Assembly: GCA_002700865.1 (NCBI GenBank)
Contig: PAFB01000021.1
Location: 1 to 29,685 of the forward strand
DNA length: 29,685 nucleotides
Origin: Rhodospirillaceae bacterium
GTDB taxonomy: Bacteria > Pseudomonadota > Alphaproteobacteria > UBA7985
Reading direction: 5' to 3'
In this document: positions 22,654 through 29,685 of the stretch, piece after piece
How positions within the stretch are numbered: the stretch's first letter is position 1
Layout: the number at the start of each line of letters is the position of its first letter
Notes under the pieces: generated by a model
Seen by the model: the letters and a program-made list of their open reading frames with translations, nothing else
What the model was told of the DNA's origin: nothing
The model's database searches: none
Made by a program: the position numbers and the translations under genes

Positions 22654-23760
22654 TCAGCGGGCGAAGGAAAATGGCAGTTCGCGCGACTTCATGAAGCCAG
22701 AGGACCCATTGAGGACTTCGCGGAAGGAGTCCGTGCGGAAACTGAGGAAATCGTTAAGTATTGCTGTTGCCTGCTCAGAGCCAGACATGGTTTCCCGCAA
22801 AACCTGCCCCGATTGCTGCCCCAGCAGCGTCAGCACTTCAGCGCTGAAATCACGGATCTTGCTGTCCTGCGCCTCGCGCTTCAACTGCGCCAGCCAACGC
22901 GCATTCTCCCGATGGGTTGCAAGCAGCAAATTTTGGCTTTCGGCAGCGAAAACTGAGCGGAACGCAAGGCGGTGCGGGTCACTCAAACTGAACCAAAATG
23001 GCAAGTTCAACCCGACCGATATGCCCAAAGCAGGCCGAAACACAGGCGGTCCGTACAGGTAACGGGCTGCGTTTGTAATCTCAAAACGCGGATCAGCCCA
23101 AGGGCCAAACCACTCGGTCGCGTCGAGAACGCCAACGCTCAAGGCCGTGGGCAAACGGGAAAAGCTGACGGGACTTGCATCAGCCCCCAGCGACTTCAGA
23201 ACAGTCCGCGCCAGTCCGCTGGAACGAATCGTTAATCCTTTGAAATCATCAGCACTCTCCAGCCGCCGATTGGACCAAACACCCAGCCCGCTCGCGACCA
23301 CACCGGCGGAAAATGGTTTGATGTTGAACGGTGCCTGGATTGCGTCCCAGTGCGCAGCACCCGGACCATTGAGCCAGCCCAGCAGTTCCAGCCCTGTCAG
23401 ACCAAAGGGCACGCCGGAAAACAGATGAAAAGCCGGATTTTTCGCGGACCAGAAGTACTCGACCCCATGGTAAATTTCCGCCTCTCCCGCACCCGTGCGG
23501 GCGTGGGCCTCGCCGGGGCTGCCGAGTTCACCGGCTGCGAATAACTCGACCCGTAAGGCCCCATCCGTAATCGCGGTCAACCGCTCTGCGAGGCGTTGGG
23601 CTGAGGCTCCGACCAGCGGAAAACCCCGACCCCACACCGAGATCATCCTGACCACCTGAGCCTGCGCCCGTACCACGTTCGGTGCGGCCAGTAATGACAG
23701 CGCGCCAATGCCCGAGGCAAGAATCTGACGTCGTTGAAATGTGCGCGGAGAATTGGTCAT
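22654..23760 (-). CDS. dctP: TRAP transporter substrate-binding protein, TakP-like (DctP family)
   Basis: A 368-residue periplasmic receptor with a probable Tat signal (FQRRQILASG at 8-17, hydrophobic core, AAPNVVRAQA). The binding region GLTIRSSG (175-182) and VLDATEWFGPWADPRF (211-226) matches the TakP subgroup, where the equivalent Arg and the TEW-GP residues hold a 2-oxo acid with a cation. TakP-type receptors bind pyruvate, 2-oxobutyrate and similar monocarboxylates, so that is the likeliest substrate class. It delivers to the DctQ/DctM pair encoded upstream. The 93-base gap before it holds a hairpin with a U-run. Confidence 0.85.
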   Translation of the reverse strand: MTNSPRTFQRRQILASGIGALSLLAAPNVVRAQAQVVRMISVWGRGFPLVGASAQRLAERLTAITDGALRVELFAAGELGSPGEAHARTGAGEAEIYHGVEYFWSAKNPAFHLFSGVPFGLTGLELLGWLNGPGAAHWDAIQAPFNIKPFSAGVVASGLGVWSNRRLESADDFKGLTIRSSGLARTVLKSLGADASPVSFSRLPTALSVGVLDATEWFGPWADPRFEITNAARYLYGPPVFRPALGISVGLNLPFWFSLSDPHRLAFRSVFAAESQNLLLATHRENARWLAQLKREAQDSKIRDFSAEVLTLLGQQSGQVLRETMSGSEQATAILNDFLSFRTDSFREVLNGSSGFMKSRELPFSFAR

Positions 23761-23807
23761 GAAGGTCCCTAATACGAGACATCACTTCTTGCACCCTTCA
23801 GTCCGGT

Positions 23808-23839
23808 AAAAAAGCAAAGAATTGATTATGTTGCTTTGC
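23808..23839 (-). terminator. hairpin with U-run between dctM and dctP
   Basis: On the minus strand AAAGCAA (23837-23831) can pair with TTGCTTT (23817-23811), followed by more T residues to 23808; an alternative 6-bp pairing GCAAAG/CTTTGC is offset by a few bases. The stem is AT-rich and short with a 13-base loop, so termination would be partial. Such hairpins in transporter operons often set different levels of permease and binding protein, which is an inference here. Confidence 0.4.
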
Positions 23840-23853
23840 CCAACCGACTGTTT

Positions 23854-25419
23854 TCAAATCAATGCCGGGAAGTGCCAAAGCAGCAGAATCACGAGCAGCT
23901 GAACCCCGATAAACGGCAAAACGCCTGCGTAGAGTTGCAGGCTTGATCCGTGATCTGGTGCAGCCCCTCGAAAGTAAAACAGCGCGACGCCAAAAGGCGG
24001 TGTCAGGAAGGATGTTTGCAAAGTCAGTGCAATCAGAACCCCCGCCCAAACCGGGTCAAGCACCTCGGCAGGCACTGAAAACACCACAGGTAAAGCCAAG
24101 GGCAAAACAACCACGATGATCTCGATAAATTCGAGTACGAACCCCAACAAAAATATGATGATCAGCAGATACAACAGGGTCAGATGCGCCGCTTGAGCGG
24201 GATCGCTGGCCCCGCTGGCGCTGGTGAGCAGGCTGAAGCCCTGCTGCATGAGCTCATATCCCCCGACAGCTTTGAAACTCAGGGCAAACAGACCTGCGCC
24301 AATGATGATGGCAAAGATCATCGCACTAAGTCGCAAAAGATCCGCCAGGGCGGCTTGCAGAACACCGCTGCGGAAGGTCTCAACGGTGCTCCAACCGATC
24401 GCTGCCAGTCCCCCGAGATACAGCACCAGCGCAACGGGCTTGAGCGCGGCAGGCGCGCCGAGGGCCTGCCAGCCGAAAAGCAGGGCGGCGAACAGCAGCG
24501 AGCACCAGATCAGCGCCGGCCGACGGCTCGCCAGAATCAGCCCCCCCATAGCCCCAAAGGAGGCTGCCGACGTGGTATCCGTGATTCCCGCTAAAATTGA
24601 CCCCAGCACCAGCACAATCAGACCCAGCGGCGGTGCCAGCCCGTTGAGGACGGCAAGCGGCGGGCTTGCAGGCGGCTTTGATGGCGGTGCTTTGCTGTTC
24701 CAACCCAAAACTAGGGCGAGCGCAGCAAAGCCAGTGAGCACCAACAGGCCCGGCAACAGTGTCGCGCGGAACAGGTCGCCACTGGTCACGGCAAGGGGGG
24801 CGTAGTTGCCGGCGGCGATCTGGGCGGCCTGAAACTGTGCGCCGACCTGATCAGCAAGCAGGATCAGGATTATCGAGGGCGGAATGATCTGTCCCAGCGT
24901 GCCGGACGCCGTAACGATGCCCGCAGCGTGTCGGGAGGTGTAGCCGTGCGCCATGAGCGCTGGCAGGGCAATCGCCGTTAGCGTCACCACAGAAGCCCCA
25001 ACAACCCCCGTCGCCGCCGCTAACAGCCCCCCCACAACAACCACTGCGCCGCCCATGCCGCCGGGGAGTGACGAAACCAGCGCCTGCACTGCTGCAAACA
25101 GCCTCTCCGCCAGCCCTGCGCGATGCAGCAGGACACCCATGAGGATAAAGGCAGGAATGGCCATGAGGGTTTGGCCGCTGGGCGCCATGAAATGATAGAC
25201 GTCTCCAGCCACCGGCGACAAATCGCGCCAACTGTTGGCCTCGATGACCGGCCAGCCGTTACCGCCCTCGATCTCCACGCCAAAACCCGCCAGCAGCGTT
25301 AACCCACCCACGACCAGCACGCCCGCTCCGCCCAACCCAAAAGCCACAGGAAAACCGCTGAGCAAGCAACCGATCGTGACGGTCAAAAACAGGATAAGGA
25401 CCAGAACGTCCGGGCTCAT
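23854..25419 (-). CDS. dctM: TRAP transporter large permease (DctM), second module
   Basis: A 521-residue DctM subunit with more than a dozen hydrophobic helices, the channel of a Na+-coupled TRAP importer. Family markers are LLAAATGVVGASVV (132-145), SGTLGQIIPPSI (172-183), GSILAGITDTTSAA in the second half and LTPPFGVALFYFRGAAP near the end. It is about 90 residues longer than the simple 430-residue form because of extra hydrophobic segments in the middle. The start at ATG 25419 begins MSPDVLVLILFL and forms an ATGA overlap with the dctQ stop; the frame is open further upstream, inside dctQ, but that extension is not membrane-like. Confidence 0.9.
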   Translation of the reverse strand: MSPDVLVLILFLTVTIGCLLSGFPVAFGLGGAGVLVVGGLTLLAGFGVEIEGGNGWPVIEANSWRDLSPVAGDVYHFMAPSGQTLMAIPAFILMGVLLHRAGLAERLFAAVQALVSSLPGGMGGAVVVVGGLLAAATGVVGASVVTLTAIALPALMAHGYTSRHAAGIVTASGTLGQIIPPSIILILLADQVGAQFQAAQIAAGNYAPLAVTSGDLFRATLLPGLLVLTGFAALALVLGWNSKAPPSKPPASPPLAVLNGLAPPLGLIVLVLGSILAGITDTTSAASFGAMGGLILASRRPALIWCSLLFAALLFGWQALGAPAALKPVALVLYLGGLAAIGWSTVETFRSGVLQAALADLLRLSAMIFAIIIGAGLFALSFKAVGGYELMQQGFSLLTSASGASDPAQAAHLTLLYLLIIIFLLGFVLEFIEIIVVVLPLALPVVFSVPAEVLDPVWAGVLIALTLQTSFLTPPFGVALFYFRGAAPDHGSSLQLYAGVLPFIGVQLLVILLLWHFPALI

Positions 25420-26198
25420 CGTGCCACCCCAGCGACGTGATCCCGCAGGTTGAGCGACGCTGTCAGTGCGATCAGGTACCCCATGAGCGGCACGAGTGTT
25501 TTCACCAAAAACACAAACTCGATACCAAAGTTCTGAGAGCCTTCCCACTGGCTCCAAGCGCGCGCGGCAAAGACAGACCCTTTGGTCAGCAACAACCAGC
25601 CTACTGGCACAGCCAGCCCTGCACTGCCCAAGGTCCTGATCCAGCGCTGCGCCGAAGGTTTGGCCAATATTGGACGCAGGACGTCTATGGCGACGTGCTC
25701 ACCGGTGCGAAGGAGGACCGGAATGGCACAGGTTAGGCTCAGACCCATGCAGGCCAGCGCCACCTCAATCCACCAGGTCTCAGGGCGCGATGCGAGCATC
25801 CAGGCTGGCGGCAAGGCGCTCATCCCAAACAAAAATCGGGCGCTGGCCCAGATAAAGATAATCACGATAGCCAGCATCGCCGCGCCAGCCGCGCACCACC
25901 ACAGCAGCGCCAGTCCAGAATCGGCCCAGCGCGCCAAAATGCGAGGCCCGGCTGTTACCACTGCAAGCACAGCCAGCAAGACCAGAGATTGCAACCAGAT
26001 CCCGGAAACGAAAAAACCCTCTGCCCGAGCAAAGGGCTTTGGAGGATCACCAAGGGCGCCCCAACCGCCAAGGATAAACAGCCCGGCAAAGCTCAGCAGC
26101 AGCAGCGCAGCCCCAAGGGCACTGCGCCGCCCGCTTAGGATCGTCAGTTGTCCGGAAGCAGATCCGGCAAGAACGTCGTGATTTGTGGGAAGAACCAA
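25416..26198 (-). CDS. dctQ: TRAP transporter small permease (DctQ), second module
   Basis: A DctQ protein of up to 260 residues with about six hydrophobic helices, larger than the usual four-helix form. The signature LLRTGEHVAIDVLRPIL (about 165-181) follows the helix VALACMGLSLTCAIP. The start is uncertain: the only canonical initiator upstream of the first helix is a TTG at 26198, which lies 55 bases inside the preceding dctM gene and has no clear ribosome-binding site. A CTG near the end of that gene is possible. The 3' end overlaps the following dctM by four bases. Confidence 0.82.
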   Translation of the reverse strand: MVLPTNHDVLAGSASGQLTILSGRRSALGAALLLLSFAGLFILGGWGALGDPPKPFARAEGFFVSGIWLQSLVLLAVLAVVTAGPRILARWADSGLALLWWCAAGAAMLAIVIIFIWASARFLFGMSALPPAWMLASRPETWWIEVALACMGLSLTCAIPVLLRTGEHVAIDVLRPILAKPSAQRWIRTLGSAGLAVPVGWLLLTKGSVFAARAWSQWEGSQNFGIEFVFLVKTLVPLMGYLIALTASLNLRDHVAGVAR

Positions 26199-29100
26199 AG
26201 AATGGTCAGGCCCACGACCTGAATGATCACGAATGGGATAATCCCTCGATAAATGTTGCTGGTCTGAATCTCAGGCGGCGCAACCCCTCGCAGGTAGAAC
26301 AGCGCGAAACCAAAGGGCGGCGTGATGAACGACGTCTGCAGGTTGACCGCAATGAGAATCGTGATCCAGGCAGGATGCATGATGTTCGGATCGGCACCAT
26401 AGACCACCGGACCCACAATCGGGATAACGATGAAAATGATTTCGATAAAGTCCAGAACGAACCCGAGGATAAACAGCACGACCATGACCACGAGCAATAG
26501 TGTCCGCGGGTCTTCGAACGACCTTAGGAAATGCTCAATGTACTCTTCACCGCCAAAGGAACGCAGGGTCAGTGCCAGCAGCTGTGAACCGATCAGAATG
26601 GCAAAAACCATGATCGATACTTTGGCTGTTTCCATCAGAATTGAGGACAGGACCCGGTCGCGGCTGAACAAGAATGACCGTGTCGCGCCAGCGATGGTGC
26701 GCGGGTTTGGTACCGGCTTACCACCCTCAACACGCGCGCCCAGCAGCACGATAACTGCGTAAATCATGCCCAGTATCGACACCACGTACAACAATCCGGC
26801 CACCGAAGACGCAACGGCTTTCCCGAAACCGATGGCTTGATCGCCGTCGAGGAAGTTTGCCTTGACCAACAACATCGAGGCGATGGCAGCCGCCGTCCAC
26901 AGCAGGATGTTGCGGCCAATCCGGTTGTCAAACGGGCCAACCTGAACATCTCGCTCCAACAGCTTAATCGCTGAGAGCAGGATCGCGCCACCAGCGCCAA
27001 GCGCAGCAGCAGGCGTCGGGTTGGTAATCCCGCCAAAAATTGATCCCAGAACAGCGACGATCAGCACAACAGGCGGAACCACCACCCGGATCACCTCAAC
27101 CTGCAACAACCGCGGCACTGCGCCGACCATGCCGTAGATGATCAGCATCGTGGGGATGAAGTACACCACCGTTCGGGTCCATGGCGATGTCGTTGCATCG
27201 ATGAGCCACACAGCAGCAGCAGCAAAGCCGATGACCCCAACCGCACCGACAAGAATGGGTACGGGCGACTCTCGGCGACGCAGGGCAGCGGCCAGCGCCA
27301 GAGACACCGCCGTAATCGTCAGGAACGCGGCAACCCCCATGGAGATCGCGGGCACACGATAGGAAGATAGGCTGTCGCGGAAGTAAGCGGACAGTTGCTT
27401 AGGCGCGTCGCCGTTGCCCATGTCGGGAAAGGCCTTGCGGAGCAGGTTTGCGGCTTCGGATGAAACCGGACGGGAAATCCCAAACGGCACTTGCCCGTCC
27501 GCAACGGCCCTGATTGCTCTGTCATAGGAGAATGACGACGCCAGATAGGACTCGCGCTTGAGCAGGCCATCGACCGTCGACACCGCCCGATCCAGGTCGC
27601 CTGACGCTGGCAAACTACGGATGGCGTCAAGCTGCTCTTCGAGCGTTTCTGCGGCCTGAATAACCCTCAGATTTTCTGCAAAGCGGGTGTTTGTCTCTGC
27701 TTCGAAGAAGGGCTCGTAAAGCGCCTGCAGCGCTGCGATCTTTCCCGCCAGCAGAGCTGCGCGGTTCTGCAACTCAACAGCTGCCCCATCCGGGTCATCC
27801 TTGAACTTGCGGAGTACCGACTTGCGGCGCGCTTTGGAGACGGTGGAGGCATAGTCTTCTGCGGCGAACTGGTAGGGTGTGAAGTCGAACTCCTTGTCCG
27901 CTCTGTTCACCAGCCTCTGAACAGCCTGCCCACGCGGCGCGCCTTTGACCGAGGCGGTCAGTTCCGCCAGCGATGAAGCACCTTCTGCCCGCTCCAGCAC
28001 CTCAAAGTACGGCGCGGCCGCTTCTGCGCCAAGCATCGCGTCAATGGAACGGGCAAAACGGTCAATGCCGCGCAGCAGTGACGACTTGCGCTCGCTGAAT
28101 TCGATTGTGCGTAGTGTCTGAATGATGATGTCGCTCTGAACACCATCAAGCAAAGCATCCACGCGGGTTTGCAGATCAGCCGGAACCGCTGTCCCGCGTG
28201 ATGTCAGGGCCGTGTAGTCCTGCAGGTCGGCGAAGTCTGCGGCATCGATCCCACCAGACGGACGCGCGCGCTCGATCTCTTCGAGCAAAGCCTGTGTATT
28301 GGCGAATTCGAGCGCGTCTTGTGGCGGCTTTTGGGACCCGACAAAGCCGATGAAAGCGGCAACAACCCACACGGCAACAAAGCCCAGAGACGGCAGCGCA
28401 ATTGCACTGGTCGCACGGCCCGCGGAACGGTTGTAGTCGGCCATGAGATCATAGGTGTTGCCATCCCGGTTCTGCTGGATTGGCGGCGCAGACTTTGGAC
28501 GCAGAAGCGCGTATCCCAGCGCATAGGCAGCGTACAGCAGCGCCAGGACGATACCGGGAATAAATGCTGCCTTGAACAGCGTACCCGTGGAAATGGCAAT
28601 GTCGTCGCCCAACAGCTCAGGCAGTGGAATACCCAGATCTTGCGAGCGCTTCTTTTGCGCCGAAGAATAGATATCGCCGACCATGGACCCGAGCAGTACC
28701 AGCACGATTGATGGAGGAATGATCTGCCCCAAGGTGCCGGAAGTCGCAATGACGCCTGTGGAAAGCTCTTTGGAGTAACCCGCGCGTAGCATTGTTGGCA
28801 GCGAGATCAGCCCCATGGTCACCACCGTGGCCCCAACGATCCCCGTGGAGGCGGCGAGCAATGCGCCCACCAACACAACCGAAACGGCCAGGCCGCCCGG
28901 CATGCCGCCAAACAGACGTCCCATGGAAGTCAGCAGCTCTTCAGCGATTTTCGAGCGTTCCAGCGCAATCCCCATCAGAACGAACAGCGGCACAGCCAGC
29001 AGTGTGTCGTTCTGGTTCTCACCAAAGGCACGAGAGTAGTTGTTGTTGCTCCACTGGGCGAGCGTATCCAGCCCCTTTACCCAGGCTGGCCCGTTAAAGA

Positions 29101-29311
29101 TCTCATGGTGGGCAGCAAGCAGCGGTTGGAGCTCGCCTTCGTATTCAACCAGTAACCAGCCCAGTTCTGAGCCAATTGCGATCAGCACAAAACTGATGAT
29201 TGCCGACCCGGAAAGCGCGAAGGCCACGGGGTAACCGGAAAGAATGGCCATGAACAGCGTTCCGAAAACGATGATCAGGCTAAGTTCGACGCCGTCTAAT
29301 CCAAAGAGCAT
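26144..29311 (-). CDS. dctM: giant TRAP large permease (DctM) with inserted helical domain, 1055 aa
   Basis: A DctM subunit more than twice the usual 430 residues. The first half is canonical (VFGTLFMAILSGYPVAFAL, LLAASTGIVGATVV at 151-164, SGTLGQIIPPSI at 191-202). A membrane helix at about 304-325 then leads into a hydrophilic, mostly helical segment of about 325 residues (326-650), rich in Ala, Asp, Glu and Arg. Another membrane helix follows at about 652-677, and the second half resumes with VAVLGSIFGGITNPTPAAA (752-770) and FITPPFGFALFYLRGVAPPE. Since the insertion lies between two helices it should face one side of the membrane as a separate domain. The ATG at 29311 is 35 bases after the partial dctQ. 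No frameshift is seen, so the insertion is genuine coding sequence. Confidence 0.9.
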   Translation of the reverse strand: MLFGLDGVELSLIIVFGTLFMAILSGYPVAFALSGSAIISFVLIAIGSELGWLLVEYEGELQPLLAAHHEIFNGPAWVKGLDTLAQWSNNNYSRAFGENQNDTLLAVPLFVLMGIALERSKIAEELLTSMGRLFGGMPGGLAVSVVLVGALLAASTGIVGATVVTMGLISLPTMLRAGYSKELSTGVIATSGTLGQIIPPSIVLVLLGSMVGDIYSSAQKKRSQDLGIPLPELLGDDIAISTGTLFKAAFIPGIVLALLYAAYALGYALLRPKSAPPIQQNRDGNTYDLMADYNRSAGRATSAIALPSLGFVAVWVVAAFIGFVGSQKPPQDALEFANTQALLEEIERARPSGGIDAADFADLQDYTALTSRGTAVPADLQTRVDALLDGVQSDIIIQTLRTIEFSERKSSLLRGIDRFARSIDAMLGAEAAAPYFEVLERAEGASSLAELTASVKGAPRGQAVQRLVNRADKEFDFTPYQFAAEDYASTVSKARRKSVLRKFKDDPDGAAVELQNRAALLAGKIAALQALYEPFFEAETNTRFAENLRVIQAAETLEEQLDAIRSLPASGDLDRAVSTVDGLLKRESYLASSFSYDRAIRAVADGQVPFGISRPVSSEAANLLRKAFPDMGNGDAPKQLSAYFRDSLSSYRVPAISMGVAAFLTITAVSLALAAALRRRESPVPILVGAVGVIGFAAAAVWLIDATTSPWTRTVVYFIPTMLIIYGMVGAVPRLLQVEVIRVVVPPVVLIVAVLGSIFGGITNPTPAAALGAGGAILLSAIKLLERDVQVGPFDNRIGRNILLWTAAAIASMLLVKANFLDGDQAIGFGKAVASSVAGLLYVVSILGMIYAVIVLLGARVEGGKPVPNPRTIAGATRSFLFSRDRVLSSILMETAKVSIMVFAILIGSQLLALTLRSFGGEEYIEHFLRSFEDPRTLLLVVMVVLFILGFVLDFIEIIFIVIPIVGPVVYGADPNIMHPAWITILIAVNLQTSFITPPFGFALFYLRGVAPPEIQTSNIYRGIIPFVIIQVVGLTILWFFPQITTFLPDLLPDN

Positions 29312-29346
29312 GTTTCTGGTCTTCTCTTACTAACTTAACGGCCGGA

Positions 29347-29685
29347 TCATGCCGAACCCAAGGTGGGTCGACTGGCGTTGGTTGATGAAGTGTCGCTCGG
29401 GGCTTGGTGGGCCGCTTCGTTCGCGTCCTTAATGGCTTGGGCGGCCAACTCTTCGCCTGTGACCTCGTCGCTGTTCGCCGCCAAATCACGCATTTTGCGC
29501 TCGTGCTCAGCGTCCGACGTTAGCCCATTATCAATGCTGGAGAACAAGAAGCCCACGGCCTGGATCAGCATCAACGCCGCCAGCACCAGAATCAGCAGAT
29601 AATACAGCGGTACGTGGCTGAAGTTCTCCCCTGTCGAGGTATTCCAGTTGATCTGCTTGAAGCTCGACGCTCCCGGAATCCGGCC
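29347..29685 (-). CDS. dctQ: TRAP transporter small permease (DctQ), first module, 5' end beyond the window
   Basis: The last 112 codons of a gene entering from the right edge. The fragment has SSFKQINWNTSTGENFSHVP, a loop typical of larger DctQ proteins, then the last helix YYLLILVLAALMLIQAVGFL and a hydrophilic tail of about 60 residues rich in Asp, Glu and Ala. Position directly upstream of the giant dctM identifies it as its partner. A binding protein for this module may lie further upstream, outside the window. Confidence 0.78.
   Translation of the reverse strand, partial: GRIPGASSFKQINWNTSTGENFSHVPLYYLLILVLAALMLIQAVGFLFSSIDNGLTSDAEHERKMRDLAANSDEVTGEELAAQAIKDANEAAHQAPSDTSSTNASRPTLGSA

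Overview
The window looks like chromosomal DNA of a Gram-negative bacterium, most likely a marine alphaproteobacterium. The grounds are a beta-barrel porin ending in Phe, two TRAP carboxylate transporter modules, a Zur-controlled zinc-uptake operon, and many genes with classical signal peptides. No rRNA, tRNA, transposase, integrase or CRISPR array was seen, so the lineage is an inference.

Layout. Positions 1-820 (minus) hold the start of a tiny membrane protein and a winged-helix-like gene cut by an in-frame stop, possibly a degraded phage-type fragment. A gene-poor stretch follows, then a large porin gene (1471-3198), another gene-poor stretch with one doubtful small ORF, and an rhlE-type DEAD-box RNA helicase (4253-5689, plus).

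The most unusual part is 5722-14239. Eight consecutive minus-strand genes encode, in transcription order, a 251-aa secreted protein, a 324-aa secreted protein, a 199-aa paralogue of it, a 374-aa cysteine-rich secreted protein, a 190-aa protein without a signal peptide, a 131-aa secreted protein, and two secreted caspase-like (C14) peptidases of 911 and 296 aa. Seven of the eight appear to be exported. Several share sequence: a decapeptide common to the 296-aa caspase C-terminus and the mature N-terminus of the 251-aa protein, a possible common C-terminal domain in the 251-aa protein and the 911-aa caspase, and a common core in the 324- and 199-aa proteins. I read this as a caspase-centred envelope system of unknown purpose, and it is the best candidate here for an undescribed system.

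Positions 14374-15246 encode an EamA-type exporter. Positions 15387-19173 are a five-gene zinc-uptake operon of the Vibrio zrg type: ZrgA/DUF2796, DUF1007, ABC ATPase, FtsX-like permease and DUF3299. It is divergent from a zur gene, with a palindromic Zur box between them. Downstream of zur lie the two subunits of an aconitase-X enzyme (19830-21508), which overlap tail-to-tail with an Old Yellow Enzyme family oxidoreductase (21505-22617). From there to the window end, all on minus, are TRAP genes: a DctQ cut by the window edge, a giant DctM of 1055 aa with a ~325-residue helical insertion, a second DctQ, a second DctM, and a TakP-like binding protein. The OYE gene may be the last member of this transport operon.

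Start codons were chosen by ribosome-binding site and signal peptide. Family names come from recognised motifs, not from database searches.
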